This document shows, one piece after another, positions 9,017-17,610 of a stretch of DNA of 64,000 nucleotides. The stretch covers positions 4,297,641-4,361,640 of the forward strand of contig OZ241379.1 of the NCBI GenBank assembly GCA_965200685.1, written 5' to 3'. The notes under the pieces are model-generated. The model was given only the letters and a program-made list of their open reading frames with translations, made no database searches and was not told the origin of the DNA. The stretch's first letter is position 1, and every line of letters starts with the position of its first letter. The position numbers and the translations under genes are program-made. Source of the stretch: Bin5 sp965200685 (GTDB lineage: Bacteria; Chloroflexota; Anaerolineae; Caldilineales; Caldilineaceae).

Positions 9017-9858
9017 CTGCTATGGGTATCCGCTACACTGCCCGTCGTCTGCTGATCCATCTAGTGCTGGTCAGCGGCGGCCTGCTTATGCTGGTCCCGT
9101 TCTTTTGGCTACTTTCTTCTTCCTTGAAAGCACCCCACGAAATCTATGTCTTTCCGCCCAAGTGGATACCCGACCCGATCCGCTGGGTGAACTATCGGGA
9201 GGTGTTTGAATTCGTATCCGTAGTGCGCTACACTGTCAATACGACCATGATTACCTTCTTTTCTACCCTTGGTGTTGTTCTCAGCTCCTCTCTGGCCGCG
9301 TACAGCTTTGCGCGTCTGCGCTTCAAAGGGCGGAATCTGATGTTCGGCCTGATCCTCTCAACAGTGATGCTGCCTTACGTGGTGACGATGATTCCCGTCT
9401 ACATTCTGTTTACACGCCTAGGGTGGGTCGGGAGCTACCTACCCCTGATTGCGCCTGATTGGTTCGGCGGGCCGATTACGATCTTTCTATTGCGTCAGTT
9501 CTTCCGCACAATTCCCCTAGAGTTGGAAGACGCAGCCCGTATTGACGGGGCCAGTCGTCCGCGTATCTTTGCCCAGATCATTCTGCCTCTGGCCCGGCCT
9601 GCGCTGACAGTCGTTGTCGTGTTGGCCCTACTCTACAACTGGAACGACTTTCTAGTCCCTCTCATCTACCTACACAAGCGGGATATGTATACACTGGCCC
9701 TGGGGCTGAATGCACTCCAACACTTTGAGAGTGGCCTTGACTATACCCATTATGTCATGGTGCTGGCGACGCTGATGGTCCTACCGGTAATCGTTATCTA
9801 CTTTCTCGCGCAGCGGGCATTTGTCGAAGGGATCATCCTCACCGGGTTAAAAGGATAG
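9013..9858 (+). CDS. sugar ABC transporter permease, MalG/UgpE type
   Basis: 281 residues with six membrane helices. The first helix follows a short cytoplasmic tail, and the EAA loop (LELEDAARIDGASRPRIF, near residue 177) contacts the shared ATPase. The ending LAQRAFVEGIILTGLKG is typical of the MalG branch. It overlaps the upstream permease by ATGA and is followed one base later by the isomerase gene, so the genes are tightly coupled. It forms the inner-membrane heterodimer with the MalF-type partner. Confidence 0.9.
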   Translation: MTAMGIRYTARRLLIHLVLVSGGLLMLVPFFWLLSSSLKAPHEIYVFPPKWIPDPIRWVNYREVFEFVSVVRYTVNTTMITFFSTLGVVLSSSLAAYSFARLRFKGRNLMFGLILSTVMLPYVVTMIPVYILFTRLGWVGSYLPLIAPDWFGGPITIFLLRQFFRTIPLELEDAARIDGASRPRIFAQIILPLARPALTVVVVLALLYNWNDFLVPLIYLHKRDMYTLALGLNALQHFESGLDYTHYVMVLATLMVLPVIVIYFLAQRAFVEGIILTGLKG

Positions 9859-9859
9859 T

Positions 9860-10702
9860 ATGAACAGACAGCAACTCGGCGTTCATCTGATGGTATGGAG
9901 CGGCCACGTCGGCGCGGCCGAGATGGACCTCTTACCGCGCATCAGCGAGATGGGCTACGATGGCGTTGAAATCCCCATCTTCAATCCAGCAACCATTGAC
10001 ATAGCTGCTGTGCGCCAGGCTCTCATGGACAGCGGCCTGGCCTGCACGACTTCCACGGCCATGGCCCCGGGTCTGAATCTGATCGATCCGGAGTGCCGCA
10101 CACAAGGGATAGCCTGGTTGCAGGAGATTGTGCGTACGGCCGCGGCTTTGGGCGCGCATCTGCTATGCGGCCCCCTGGCTGTACCTGTCGGGGAGCTGCG
10201 GGGCCGGGGCTTTACCGAGCAGGAATTTGATGCCTGTGTCCGCTCTCTACAGGAGGTCGCTGCTGTGGCTGCTGCTGAGGGGGTGATCCTAGCACTGGAG
10301 CCGCTGAACCGCTTCGAGACTTTTATGCTCAACACAGTCCAAGATGGCGTGCGCCTGATGGATGCGGTGGCCCAGCCAAGCGTGGGCTTGCTGCTGGATA
10401 CTTTCCACATGCACATTGAGGAGAAATCTACGCCGGACGCCATCCGCCGGGCCGGAACGCACATCAAACATTTCCATTGCAGCGAAAACGACCGGGGCAC
10501 TGTCGGCACGGGCCAGGTGGCGTGGGCTGGGACATTGCAGGCCCTGGCGGATGTCCATTACAATGGCTGGCTGGTGGTGGAATCCTTTAATGCAGTACTC
10601 CCGCAACTGGCGGGCGCGACCTGTATCTGGCGTCCACTGGCTGAAAGCCCCGACGCGCTGGCCGCAGAGAGCCTGGCCTTTCTCAAACGTGACGCCTACT
10701 AA
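9860..10702 (+). CDS. D-tagatose 3-epimerase-like ketose epimerase
   Basis: 280 residues, TIM barrel of the xylose-isomerase-like superfamily. The metal ligands of ketose 3-epimerases can be placed at Glu147 (ALEPLNR), Asp180 (LLLDTFHM), His206 (KHFHCSEN) and Glu241 (VVESFN). Their spacing equals that of the four ligands recalled for Pseudomonas cichorii D-tagatose 3-epimerase (152/185/211/246) with a constant shift of five. It should need Mn2+ or Co2+ and invert C3 of a ketose such as D-allulose, D-tagatose or L-ribulose in the cytoplasm. It begins one base after the permease stop, which ties it to the imported sugar. Exact substrate is open. Confidence 0.8.
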   Translation: MNRQQLGVHLMVWSGHVGAAEMDLLPRISEMGYDGVEIPIFNPATIDIAAVRQALMDSGLACTTSTAMAPGLNLIDPECRTQGIAWLQEIVRTAAALGAHLLCGPLAVPVGELRGRGFTEQEFDACVRSLQEVAAVAAAEGVILALEPLNRFETFMLNTVQDGVRLMDAVAQPSVGLLLDTFHMHIEEKSTPDAIRRAGTHIKHFHCSENDRGTVGTGQVAWAGTLQALADVHYNGWLVVESFNAVLPQLAGATCIWRPLAESPDALAAESLAFLKRDAY

Positions 10703-10741
10703 TGTATCTCTCGTTTCCATATCAATTGTTTGATTGCTCCT

Positions 10742-11749
10742 ATGTTCGCCCTTGATGTACATTGCCACTTCTTCCCTAAGGCTTTTCTGGACGCGGCCCG
10801 CGGCCCCAACACCCTTCAAGCCAAAATCGAACTGCGGGCCGATGGCCAGGAGCATCTCGTTTGTCCGGGCAACTTCGATCACCCCCTGACACCGGACTTC
10901 TACGCGGCTGAGCAGATGCTGGCCGATATGGACAGCGCGCAGATCACAATGGCGGCCATCTCCTCCGCGCCCCCCACATTCTCCTACTGGGCAGAGGCCG
11001 ACGCGGCCAGGGAACTGGCATCCCGTCTCAATGAGAGCATCGCGGAACGGGTGGCCGCCTATCCGCAACGCTTCCTAGGGCTGGCCACGGTCCCGCTGCA
11101 GGACATTGACGCGTCCGTTGTGGAAGCAAAACGGGCAATTGATGAGCTAGGGCTGCATGGCTTTCAGATCGGCTCCAATGTGGACGGGAAAAACCTGAAT
11201 CATCCAGACTATCTGCCTCTCTTTGAGACGATTGCCGAATTGAATGTGCCTATCTTCATCCATCCTTATATCCCGGCCGGGGAGGAGCGCATGCAGGACT
11301 ATTACCTGCACAATCTGCTGGGCATGGTGGCCGAAACCGGCCTGGCCATTGCTTCGGTCCTCTACGGCGGCATCTTGGAACGCCTGCCGAATCTGAAGAT
11401 CATCTTCGCCCATGCTGGCGGCGTCTTTCCCTATATTGTCGGACGTATGGATCACGGCTACAAAGTGCGCGCCAAAGAGTGTACCGAGGCCATTCCTCAC
11501 CCACCCAGCCACTACTTGAGACAGGTCTATTTCGATTGCATGTCGTTTCACCCTTTGGCCCTACGCTATCTGGTTGATTTAGTCGGCGCGGATCATGTGC
11601 TGGTCGGCAGCGATTACCCCTTTGATATGGGGCCTAGTGCCGGCCCGGTGGCGGAGGTGCTGGCCAATTCCCAGCTGACGGATGCAGAGAAAAAGCAGAT
11701 CTGCGGGAAGACAGCGGCAACGGTCTTTGGGTTGACGAACCATGCCTAA
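10742..11749 (+). CDS. amidohydrolase of the ACMSD family
   Basis: 335 residues from the ATG at 10742; a TTG four codons earlier is possible but neither has a clear ribosome site. It is a metal-dependent TIM-barrel amidohydrolase (Amidohydro_2). The HxH pair opens the protein (Asp5, His7, His9 in LDVHCHF), a further His lies in FIHPYIP and another in IFAHAGG, and the closing Asp is in LVGSDYPFDMG. Relatives decarboxylate 2-amino-3-carboxymuconate semialdehyde or hydroxybenzoates or hydrolyse lactones. In a sugar operon a lactonase or decarboxylase role is plausible, but this is inference. Confidence 0.8.
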   Translation: MFALDVHCHFFPKAFLDAARGPNTLQAKIELRADGQEHLVCPGNFDHPLTPDFYAAEQMLADMDSAQITMAAISSAPPTFSYWAEADAARELASRLNESIAERVAAYPQRFLGLATVPLQDIDASVVEAKRAIDELGLHGFQIGSNVDGKNLNHPDYLPLFETIAELNVPIFIHPYIPAGEERMQDYYLHNLLGMVAETGLAIASVLYGGILERLPNLKIIFAHAGGVFPYIVGRMDHGYKVRAKECTEAIPHPPSHYLRQVYFDCMSFHPLALRYLVDLVGADHVLVGSDYPFDMGPSAGPVAEVLANSQLTDAEKKQICGKTAATVFGLTNHA

Positions 11750-11812
11750 GCTATCACCAATCGCAGTGGCCATTGCAGTTACTGGCTACCATCCAAGAAT
11801 TGAGAGCGTGAA

Positions 11813-12712
11813 ATGTCTGCCATGAAACAGTATGAATTCGGCGTGGTTGCTGATGAGATCGATCAGGACTTTGCCCGGGCTTGTGCGGTCGCCCGGCAAG
11901 AGGGGATGTCCTACGTGGAGTTGCACAACATGTGGGGCAAGCCGGTTCACGAGTTAAGCGCTGCAGAGCTAGAGCGGGCGAAGCAGATCAGCGACGAAAA
12001 CGGCCTACGCACTCATCTGGTCTGTGGGATGTTTTTCCGCCCATTTCCTCTGGTCGATGTTCCCTTGACCGGGATGGAGAGCCATCCTCGTTTTCAGGAA
12101 CATATGAAGCGGCTGGAACGTTTCATTGCCATCGCCCACAAATTCAATGCGCCCAACATTCGCACCTTCGGATTTACCCGCAGTGTGGGCGGAGACAACC
12201 CCTCCCCTCGCCCGCCGGATGGTGGGGGGATCGACGAAGAAACCCTAGCGAAGATCGCCAAAGGCATCAGAATCGCCTGTCAGCGTCTGCAGGATGAAGG
12301 GCTGGTCCTGGCCCTAGAAAATGCCCGCTCTCTCTATGCCAACACCGGCGGCACGATGCGGCGGGTGCTGGATGCGGTGCAGATGCCCAATCTCAAAATC
12401 ATCTGGGATCCTGCCAATGCGTTCGTGGCCGGGGAAGATCCGGCCGCCGGCTATAGCCAAGTGAAAGGCCATATCGTTGACATCCACTGTAAAGATGCGG
12501 TCGTGCTGGATGAGGCCAGCGGCCTGACAGGTTGGGCACGCATCGGCCATGGCGGAACCGATTGGCGCGCCCAGCTCAGGCTACTGCAAGGCGAGCCGGT
12601 GGACACCTACACGATTGAAACTCATTGGAAAGCCGATGGCCAAGATAAGGCCGAGAACACGCGCCAGACGTTCGCCAGCCTCAAAAACCTTATCGCCGAA
12701 CAACACCCGTAA
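11813..12712 (+). CDS. sugar phosphate isomerase/epimerase-like TIM-barrel protein
   Basis: 299 residues of the xylose-isomerase-like TIM barrel family. Likely metal-site residues are the Glu in LALENARS, the Asp in IIWDPAN, the His in DIHCKDA and the Glu in YTIETHW. It differs clearly from the epimerase at 9860 and looks more like the IolE/hydroxypyruvate-isomerase-type or family members found beside oxidoreductases. A second ATG lies three codons downstream. The gene is in the same strand run as the transporter and is followed nine bases later by an oxidoreductase; such isomerase-oxidoreductase pairs often act in inositol or 3-keto-sugar breakdown. Confidence 0.75.
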   Translation: MSAMKQYEFGVVADEIDQDFARACAVARQEGMSYVELHNMWGKPVHELSAAELERAKQISDENGLRTHLVCGMFFRPFPLVDVPLTGMESHPRFQEHMKRLERFIAIAHKFNAPNIRTFGFTRSVGGDNPSPRPPDGGGIDEETLAKIAKGIRIACQRLQDEGLVLALENARSLYANTGGTMRRVLDAVQMPNLKIIWDPANAFVAGEDPAAGYSQVKGHIVDIHCKDAVVLDEASGLTGWARIGHGGTDWRAQLRLLQGEPVDTYTIETHWKADGQDKAENTRQTFASLKNLIAEQHP

Positions 12713-12721
12713 GGAAATCCC

Positions 12722-13747
12722 ATGACACGAGTCGCATTCATCGGTGCGGGCAATCGCTCCGTGAGCCATATGACCTCCCTCAGCCGCATTGCGGACACAA
12801 CCGTCGTAGGCATCGCCGATATCGACGAGAGCCGGACACACGATGCCATGGCTCGCGCCAATCAACGCATCGGGCCGGCCGCAGCCCCGCTACAGGCCGA
12901 TACCTTCAGCGATTGGCGGGCCATGGTCGATGCCGTGGATCCCGATTGCCTCTACCTGTGCCTACCGCCATTTGTGCATGGGGAGCTAGACCATGCGCTG
13001 ATCGATGTAGGCAAGCCGCTGCTGTTTGAAAAGCCGGTGGCACTGGAGATGACGGCGGCCAAGGAGATTGCTGCCCATGTGCAGGAGCGCGGCATTGTCA
13101 ACGCGGTCGGCTACCAGAAACGTTACAGTGCCGCGGTGCGCCATGCCGTAACCATCCTAGACGGCGTGCCCATCGGCATGGCGATTGCGATCCGGCTCAG
13201 TGGGCTGCCAGGGCAACCATGGTGGCGGGTCCAGCAGCAATCCGGCGGGATGCTGGTGGAACAGCACACCCATGCGGTCGACCTGATGCGGGTTCTATGC
13301 GGGGAGATTGAAACGGTCTACGCGGTAGGCAACACTAGCCTTCTGGCCGATGTGCCCAATCTGGATATCTTCGATGTCAACGCCTGTACTGTGCGCTTTG
13401 CCAATGGCGCGCCGGGCATTATCGGCAACTCCTGCGCCGCCCCTATGGGTGATGCGGTCTTTGCGCCCCATCAGGTCCATATAGTAGCACAGGACATGAT
13501 GCTCAGTGTCAGTGAACGGCTGACGAGCGTACGGCGGGCTGGCACAGAGGAGGTTGAGGAGATCCCGCGAACCGAAGACGACAACGATCTTCTGAATAGG
13601 GCCTTCATGCAGGCCGTGCGCGCCGGAACGCAGGACGGGATTCTGTGCGATTTTGCCGACGCGGTCAGGACATTGGCCGTCACCCTAGCCTGTCAACTGT
13701 CCGCCGAGCGTGGCCGCCCACTGGAGCTGGCAGAACTATACCAGTGA
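12722..13747 (+). CDS. Gfo/Idh/MocA family oxidoreductase
   Basis: 341 residues. The N-terminal Rossmann domain has a FIGAGNRS dinucleotide loop (residues 5-12), and the family hallmark EKPVAL is near residue 102. The C-terminal alpha/beta domain carries the catalytic-region His in EQHTHAVDLM. It should oxidise or reduce a sugar, inositol or sugar-derived substrate with NAD(P). A ribosome site AAGGAA precedes the ATG. It is the last gene of the carbohydrate operon, and converges on the GlcG-fusion gene. Substrate unknown. Confidence 0.88.
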   Translation: MTRVAFIGAGNRSVSHMTSLSRIADTTVVGIADIDESRTHDAMARANQRIGPAAAPLQADTFSDWRAMVDAVDPDCLYLCLPPFVHGELDHALIDVGKPLLFEKPVALEMTAAKEIAAHVQERGIVNAVGYQKRYSAAVRHAVTILDGVPIGMAIAIRLSGLPGQPWWRVQQQSGGMLVEQHTHAVDLMRVLCGEIETVYAVGNTSLLADVPNLDIFDVNACTVRFANGAPGIIGNSCAAPMGDAVFAPHQVHIVAQDMMLSVSERLTSVRRAGTEEVEEIPRTEDDNDLLNRAFMQAVRAGTQDGILCDFADAVRTLAVTLACQLSAERGRPLELAELYQ

Positions 13748-13824
13748 TCTGTGGCCAGGAACTGGAAACGAATCCGTCCCCTTTGGAGATTACTGCAATT
13801 GCCACCCGGCTGGGTCGCTACCCC

Positions 13825-15750
13825 CTATTCTAGCGTTCCCTTGTCTGAGCCAATGGGGAAATCTGTGGGGAGCTCCTCGGTCAAGGTTTCCTCATCAAAG
13901 CCGCATAGAGGATGTCCAAAGCCGCTAAGGCTGCTGCCATCCTCTTGTATATCAAAGATGATATTGTCATCATCATCGCTGCTCATCCCCGCCGGGACAT
14001 AATCCAGGTCCAACGCATCCCGCAGCTTCCAGGCGATGATGTGGTCCGTGCAGGCTGTGTCACCGCTGATGCCCAATGCGCCCAACAGGCTGCCGTTGGC
14101 ATCGTACAGGGGAAGCCCACCGCCAAAGACATGAACACCGCCGGGCCGCTGCCCCACAGTGGGATCATCCGGCTGTCCATAGGCGGTGGTCGGCCCAGCG
14201 TAGACAACCAAAGGATGTATGGGATTGCTGTGCTGTAACCCGTACAGACGTCCGCCGGGCTGTACTGCGGCGTGGAGATTGGCGGTAGAGAGGGCCATCC
14301 CCGGCAGGCTGAAGGCATTGGCTGTATTTGCTTTCTGGATAGAGAGAACCCGGCCGCCCGGCCATTGGTCACCCCTGTTGGCTCCAGAATAGGTCACAGC
14401 GCACACTTCTCCATCCCGGTTGACGATTGTCGCCCACATGTGGTTGCCAAGGCCGGCACTATTGCCAGCGTCAACGATTGTGGTCAGGGATTGGGTCACC
14501 ACTTCATGCGCGGGCAGATTGTCACAGCTCACAACAAATTCCGGGGCTACGGTCGGGGTTGCTTCTTCCGCAATGGGTTCACTGTCTGTTTCGGACGCGA
14601 TATATCGTATCAGGGGAGTATCTTCGACCGCGACCCCGTCAAAGCGTATCACAGCACCGCTACTGGGTTCACCCACACTCACGCCGTTGATCACTACAAA
14701 CGCATTGCCATCTTCATCAAAATCAACCGATGTGGGGAATGGCAGCCCCGTGATGACTGGCTGGGAGGTGTTCCCCTCGCCGATTCGGACGACCGCACCG
14801 CTGTTCGGTGTCGGGCCTTCTTCGGTGAAGACGCCGAACTGCACCGCATACAGCTCGCCATCCGGGCCTGTACGCAGATCGGTCAACATGGTTAAGTCCG
14901 TGGCAAAATCCTCTACAGCACCAGAATCTAGATCGACTACCACTACTTTTGCTGTGCCCGGTAGGAAGGGAAAACCGGGTAAAAAGGAGACATAGATCCG
15001 GTCGTCCGTGCCAAATGTGACGCCCGTTGGCACTGGGTCCGATTGCAGCGCGCCGCCGCGATTGGGGTTGGGCAAGGGGCCAGGCACACCATCAAAGACG
15101 GTTATCACTTCAGCAGTCCCCTCTGTTACATCTACCCGTACCAGCATATTGGCCCCAGCATCCGCCACATAGAGAAAACCATCCGGCCCAGGGGTCAGGC
15201 CGTAAGGGTGGGACTCCAAGACGAACCCATCTGGATTCTCTGCCTTCTCAATTTCCCATAAAGGGACGATCTCCTGGACTTCACCGGACAGCACCCGCAA
15301 TACGGCGGCTGTATGCGGCAGGGCTTCTTGGCCGGCGAATCCTTGCCAAAGGCCGGCTGTCGCGTACATCTCTTGGTTGAGGAGTGCTAGACGGGCCCCA
15401 CCGACGATGTCACTGCCGAGAAAGATCGATGGGAGCGTTGCCACGAGCTGGGACTGCCCCTGCGGTGACACACGAATGACCCGAGCCGTACTGCCATATG
15501 TCGCTGTGATCACTTCATTGGTGTTGGGATCAAGTGCCTCTACTTCTTCATCCCCGCCTAGGCCCACATCGATCACCCAAATGCTGCCGTCACCTGGGAC
15601 CAGCACGCCCTGGGGTCCATTCAACCCATCCACGACCACCGTACCGGCAGTCTCCTGCTCCTGCGCGGTCACATCATATACCCCCAGCCACAGGACAGAC
15701 ACAACAGCCAAAGCCAGAATACTATACATAACAACTTGTAACTTTCTCAT
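13825..15750 (-). CDS. secreted ScyD/ScyE-like propeller fused to a GlcG/HbpS domain
   Basis: 641 residues from the ATG at 15750, six bases after AAGGAG. A signal peptide (about 1-30) is followed by an SMP-30/NHL-like beta-propeller of the ScyD/ScyE type (about 40-390; repeated GPDG and DGNAF loops), then a GlcG/HbpS (DUF336) domain (about 405-595) and an acidic tail. GlcG/HbpS domains bind haem or small ligands; ScyD/ScyE proteins are beta-propellers first named from the scytonemin cluster. The GlcG part has the usual GGxP and GALGISG loops. The fused protein should be extracytoplasmic. It shares direction with the LysM-cytochrome gene 40 bases upstream, so a redox or haem-related role is possible. 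Confidence 0.8.
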   Translation of the reverse strand: MRKLQVVMYSILALAVVSVLWLGVYDVTAQEQETAGTVVVDGLNGPQGVLVPGDGSIWVIDVGLGGDEEVEALDPNTNEVITATYGSTARVIRVSPQGQSQLVATLPSIFLGSDIVGGARLALLNQEMYATAGLWQGFAGQEALPHTAAVLRVLSGEVQEIVPLWEIEKAENPDGFVLESHPYGLTPGPDGFLYVADAGANMLVRVDVTEGTAEVITVFDGVPGPLPNPNRGGALQSDPVPTGVTFGTDDRIYVSFLPGFPFLPGTAKVVVVDLDSGAVEDFATDLTMLTDLRTGPDGELYAVQFGVFTEEGPTPNSGAVVRIGEGNTSQPVITGLPFPTSVDFDEDGNAFVVINGVSVGEPSSGAVIRFDGVAVEDTPLIRYIASETDSEPIAEEATPTVAPEFVVSCDNLPAHEVVTQSLTTIVDAGNSAGLGNHMWATIVNRDGEVCAVTYSGANRGDQWPGGRVLSIQKANTANAFSLPGMALSTANLHAAVQPGGRLYGLQHSNPIHPLVVYAGPTTAYGQPDDPTVGQRPGGVHVFGGGLPLYDANGSLLGALGISGDTACTDHIIAWKLRDALDLDYVPAGMSSDDDDNIIFDIQEDGSSLSGFGHPLCGFDEETLTEELPTDFPIGSDKGTLE

Positions 15751-15789
15751 CAATTGCTCCTTAACAGTGCATCAAGGCCATTGGGATGT

Positions 15790-17406
15790 TCATTGGTCCG
15801 CCAAAAATACGATCAGTGCTTCTAAATCGTCTCGCGGAATGTGTTGATAGGAAGGCATGGGATGGGTACTCATGGCGAAATCTTCGACATAATAGGCCTC
15901 TGGCTTGATGATGCTCTCGTACAGATAGGCATAAATATCCGTCGCTGTGCCTTGATACTTGGGATCATTGAGTCGGGCAGCAGCTAGGGACCCCATTCCA
16001 TTATGGGACGGCCCGAATTGGCCTCTTGTGCCGGCACTGTCAAGCTGATGGCAGATGCCACAGTATTGCTCCTTATATACAGCCATGCCCCGCTCTGTCA
16101 GGGCTGTCCGCTCTCCCTCCGGAAGATTGTCCAAGGTGGCTGCGTCCCGAATCTGTTGGCTCTGCCCTTGGCGGGCACTGATGGAAAGATGCAGAATCCA
16201 GGAAATCCGCACAATATCGCCGGGCTGCAACGCACGCTCTGCTAGAGCAGGGTTGACATCTTTCAGTGCTTGTACGTTGATATCAACAGTTTCAGCGACC
16301 AATTCCCAGGTGTCTCCAGGCTGTACTTCATACATACCCGCGGGAATGGAGAACTTCTCCTCTTTCTGGCCCTCTTCCAAGGGGTCAATCGCTCGGCTCT
16401 CCAGCCATTGGGGCACATCGTAAAGCGGAATCACCATCTCATCATCGGGCCAAATGTTCTGCCCTCGCAGCTCCCACAGAGGTCGGTTGATAGCCTGCAA
16501 CGCGTTCAGGGTGAGGTCAAAGGTTGCCGCAATGCTGAACCAACTGTCCCCTGGACGCACAATGTACGTCTTTGTAGGGCCAAGCTGGGTCACAAGGATC
16601 TCAAACATGGAGGGCAGATAAGTGATCGTCATCTCATCGCCGGGCTGGATATAAATGCCGCGTCGTTCCCACAGGTCGAGATTGTCCCTGAGCAGATGCA
16701 AGAACGGAACCGAGAATCTATCTGCGATCTGGTGCCAAGAATCGCCGGTCACGGTGGTATACACAATCGACGGAATCCTATCCTGCACATTGAGACCGGG
16801 GATCAGCATTTGGTCGCCGGGCCGAATTTTTTCCCCTCGTAACTGCCACAGATCTGGGTTGGCATTTCGAAGGGCATCAAATGTGATACCGAACTTGCCG
16901 GCAATCAAAATCCAATACTCGCTCATCCGCACAGTATACACATACGCATTTGAGTCTTCAACACTAAACGGCTCATTGTCGGCAAAAGGCCGGTCGGAGG
17001 CAATCCCCATGGTGGACACTGCCACTTCTGCTGTATTGGGAGACGTACTGGCCGTGGGGCTCGTCTCCAACTGTGTTTGCGGCTCTGCTGTGGGCCGCTC
17101 TTGGGAGTCTCTGTGGGCTACTTCCGAGGGTACCGCGATTCTGTACCCTCGGTTCAGCGGGCCCTCTCTCTCCAGATTATGTTTACGCAGGTCGAGGAGC
17201 GAGGCGCAGCAGGTCATCTGGCTTTCCCATATGGACCCCGCCTGGACTTCCATAGAACCGAGCCAGTCCCCCCCCAACCCATGGGCAGCGTTGAAGCTGA
17301 CAACAAACACTACAGCCCACACAAATACGCGCGGCACAACATTGAAGCACTTACGCTTTCGTGGGAGGCTGCCCTTCCATCCTAGCATCTTTTCTGAATT
17401 TTTCAT
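15790..17406 (-). CDS. four-LysM protein with a C-terminal cytochrome c domain
   Basis: 538 residues if the ATG at 17406 is the start; a GTG at 17466 would add 20 residues and neither has a strong ribosome site. After a hydrophobic export segment (about 20-40) there are four LysM modules (about residues 150-200, 215-265, 275-325, 355-405). The last 100 residues are a monohaem cytochrome c: CGICH at 449-453 binds haem, and a Met in AMSTHPMPSY near 510 is the likely axial ligand. LysM modules bind peptidoglycan or chitin, so the haem would be displayed at the cell wall. The fusion is not one I know as a named family. Next to the propeller-GlcG gene on the same strand. Confidence 0.75.
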   Translation of the reverse strand: MKNSEKMLGWKGSLPRKRKCFNVVPRVFVWAVVFVVSFNAAHGLGGDWLGSMEVQAGSIWESQMTCCASLLDLRKHNLEREGPLNRGYRIAVPSEVAHRDSQERPTAEPQTQLETSPTASTSPNTAEVAVSTMGIASDRPFADNEPFSVEDSNAYVYTVRMSEYWILIAGKFGITFDALRNANPDLWQLRGEKIRPGDQMLIPGLNVQDRIPSIVYTTVTGDSWHQIADRFSVPFLHLLRDNLDLWERRGIYIQPGDEMTITYLPSMFEILVTQLGPTKTYIVRPGDSWFSIAATFDLTLNALQAINRPLWELRGQNIWPDDEMVIPLYDVPQWLESRAIDPLEEGQKEEKFSIPAGMYEVQPGDTWELVAETVDINVQALKDVNPALAERALQPGDIVRISWILHLSISARQGQSQQIRDAATLDNLPEGERTALTERGMAVYKEQYCGICHQLDSAGTRGQFGPSHNGMGSLAAARLNDPKYQGTATDIYAYLYESIIKPEAYYVEDFAMSTHPMPSYQHIPRDDLEALIVFLADQ

Positions 17407-17610
17407 TCGTCCGGTCAGTGTCTGGTTGGAAGTATCATGTGTGCATCTCCCATATGTTGTCCTCACACAAAGAGAACCATCCTATTGGGCTTATAAAATT
17501 TTGACATTGAAATAGGAAAAATTCAAGCCAAAGACATTGTATCTACAATCGTTGAAAAAAGAAAAATATCGTATGGATCGCAGCCGATTGAAGGCATATC
17601 CCCGCTCGTG
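17407..17610. other. intergenic region, AT-rich
   Basis: 204 bases between two minus-strand genes. It contains A-rich and T-rich stretches (around 17510-17570) and a TATAAG box on the minus strand near 17488, but no well-spaced -35 partner and no reading frame worth calling. Confidence 0.3.
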
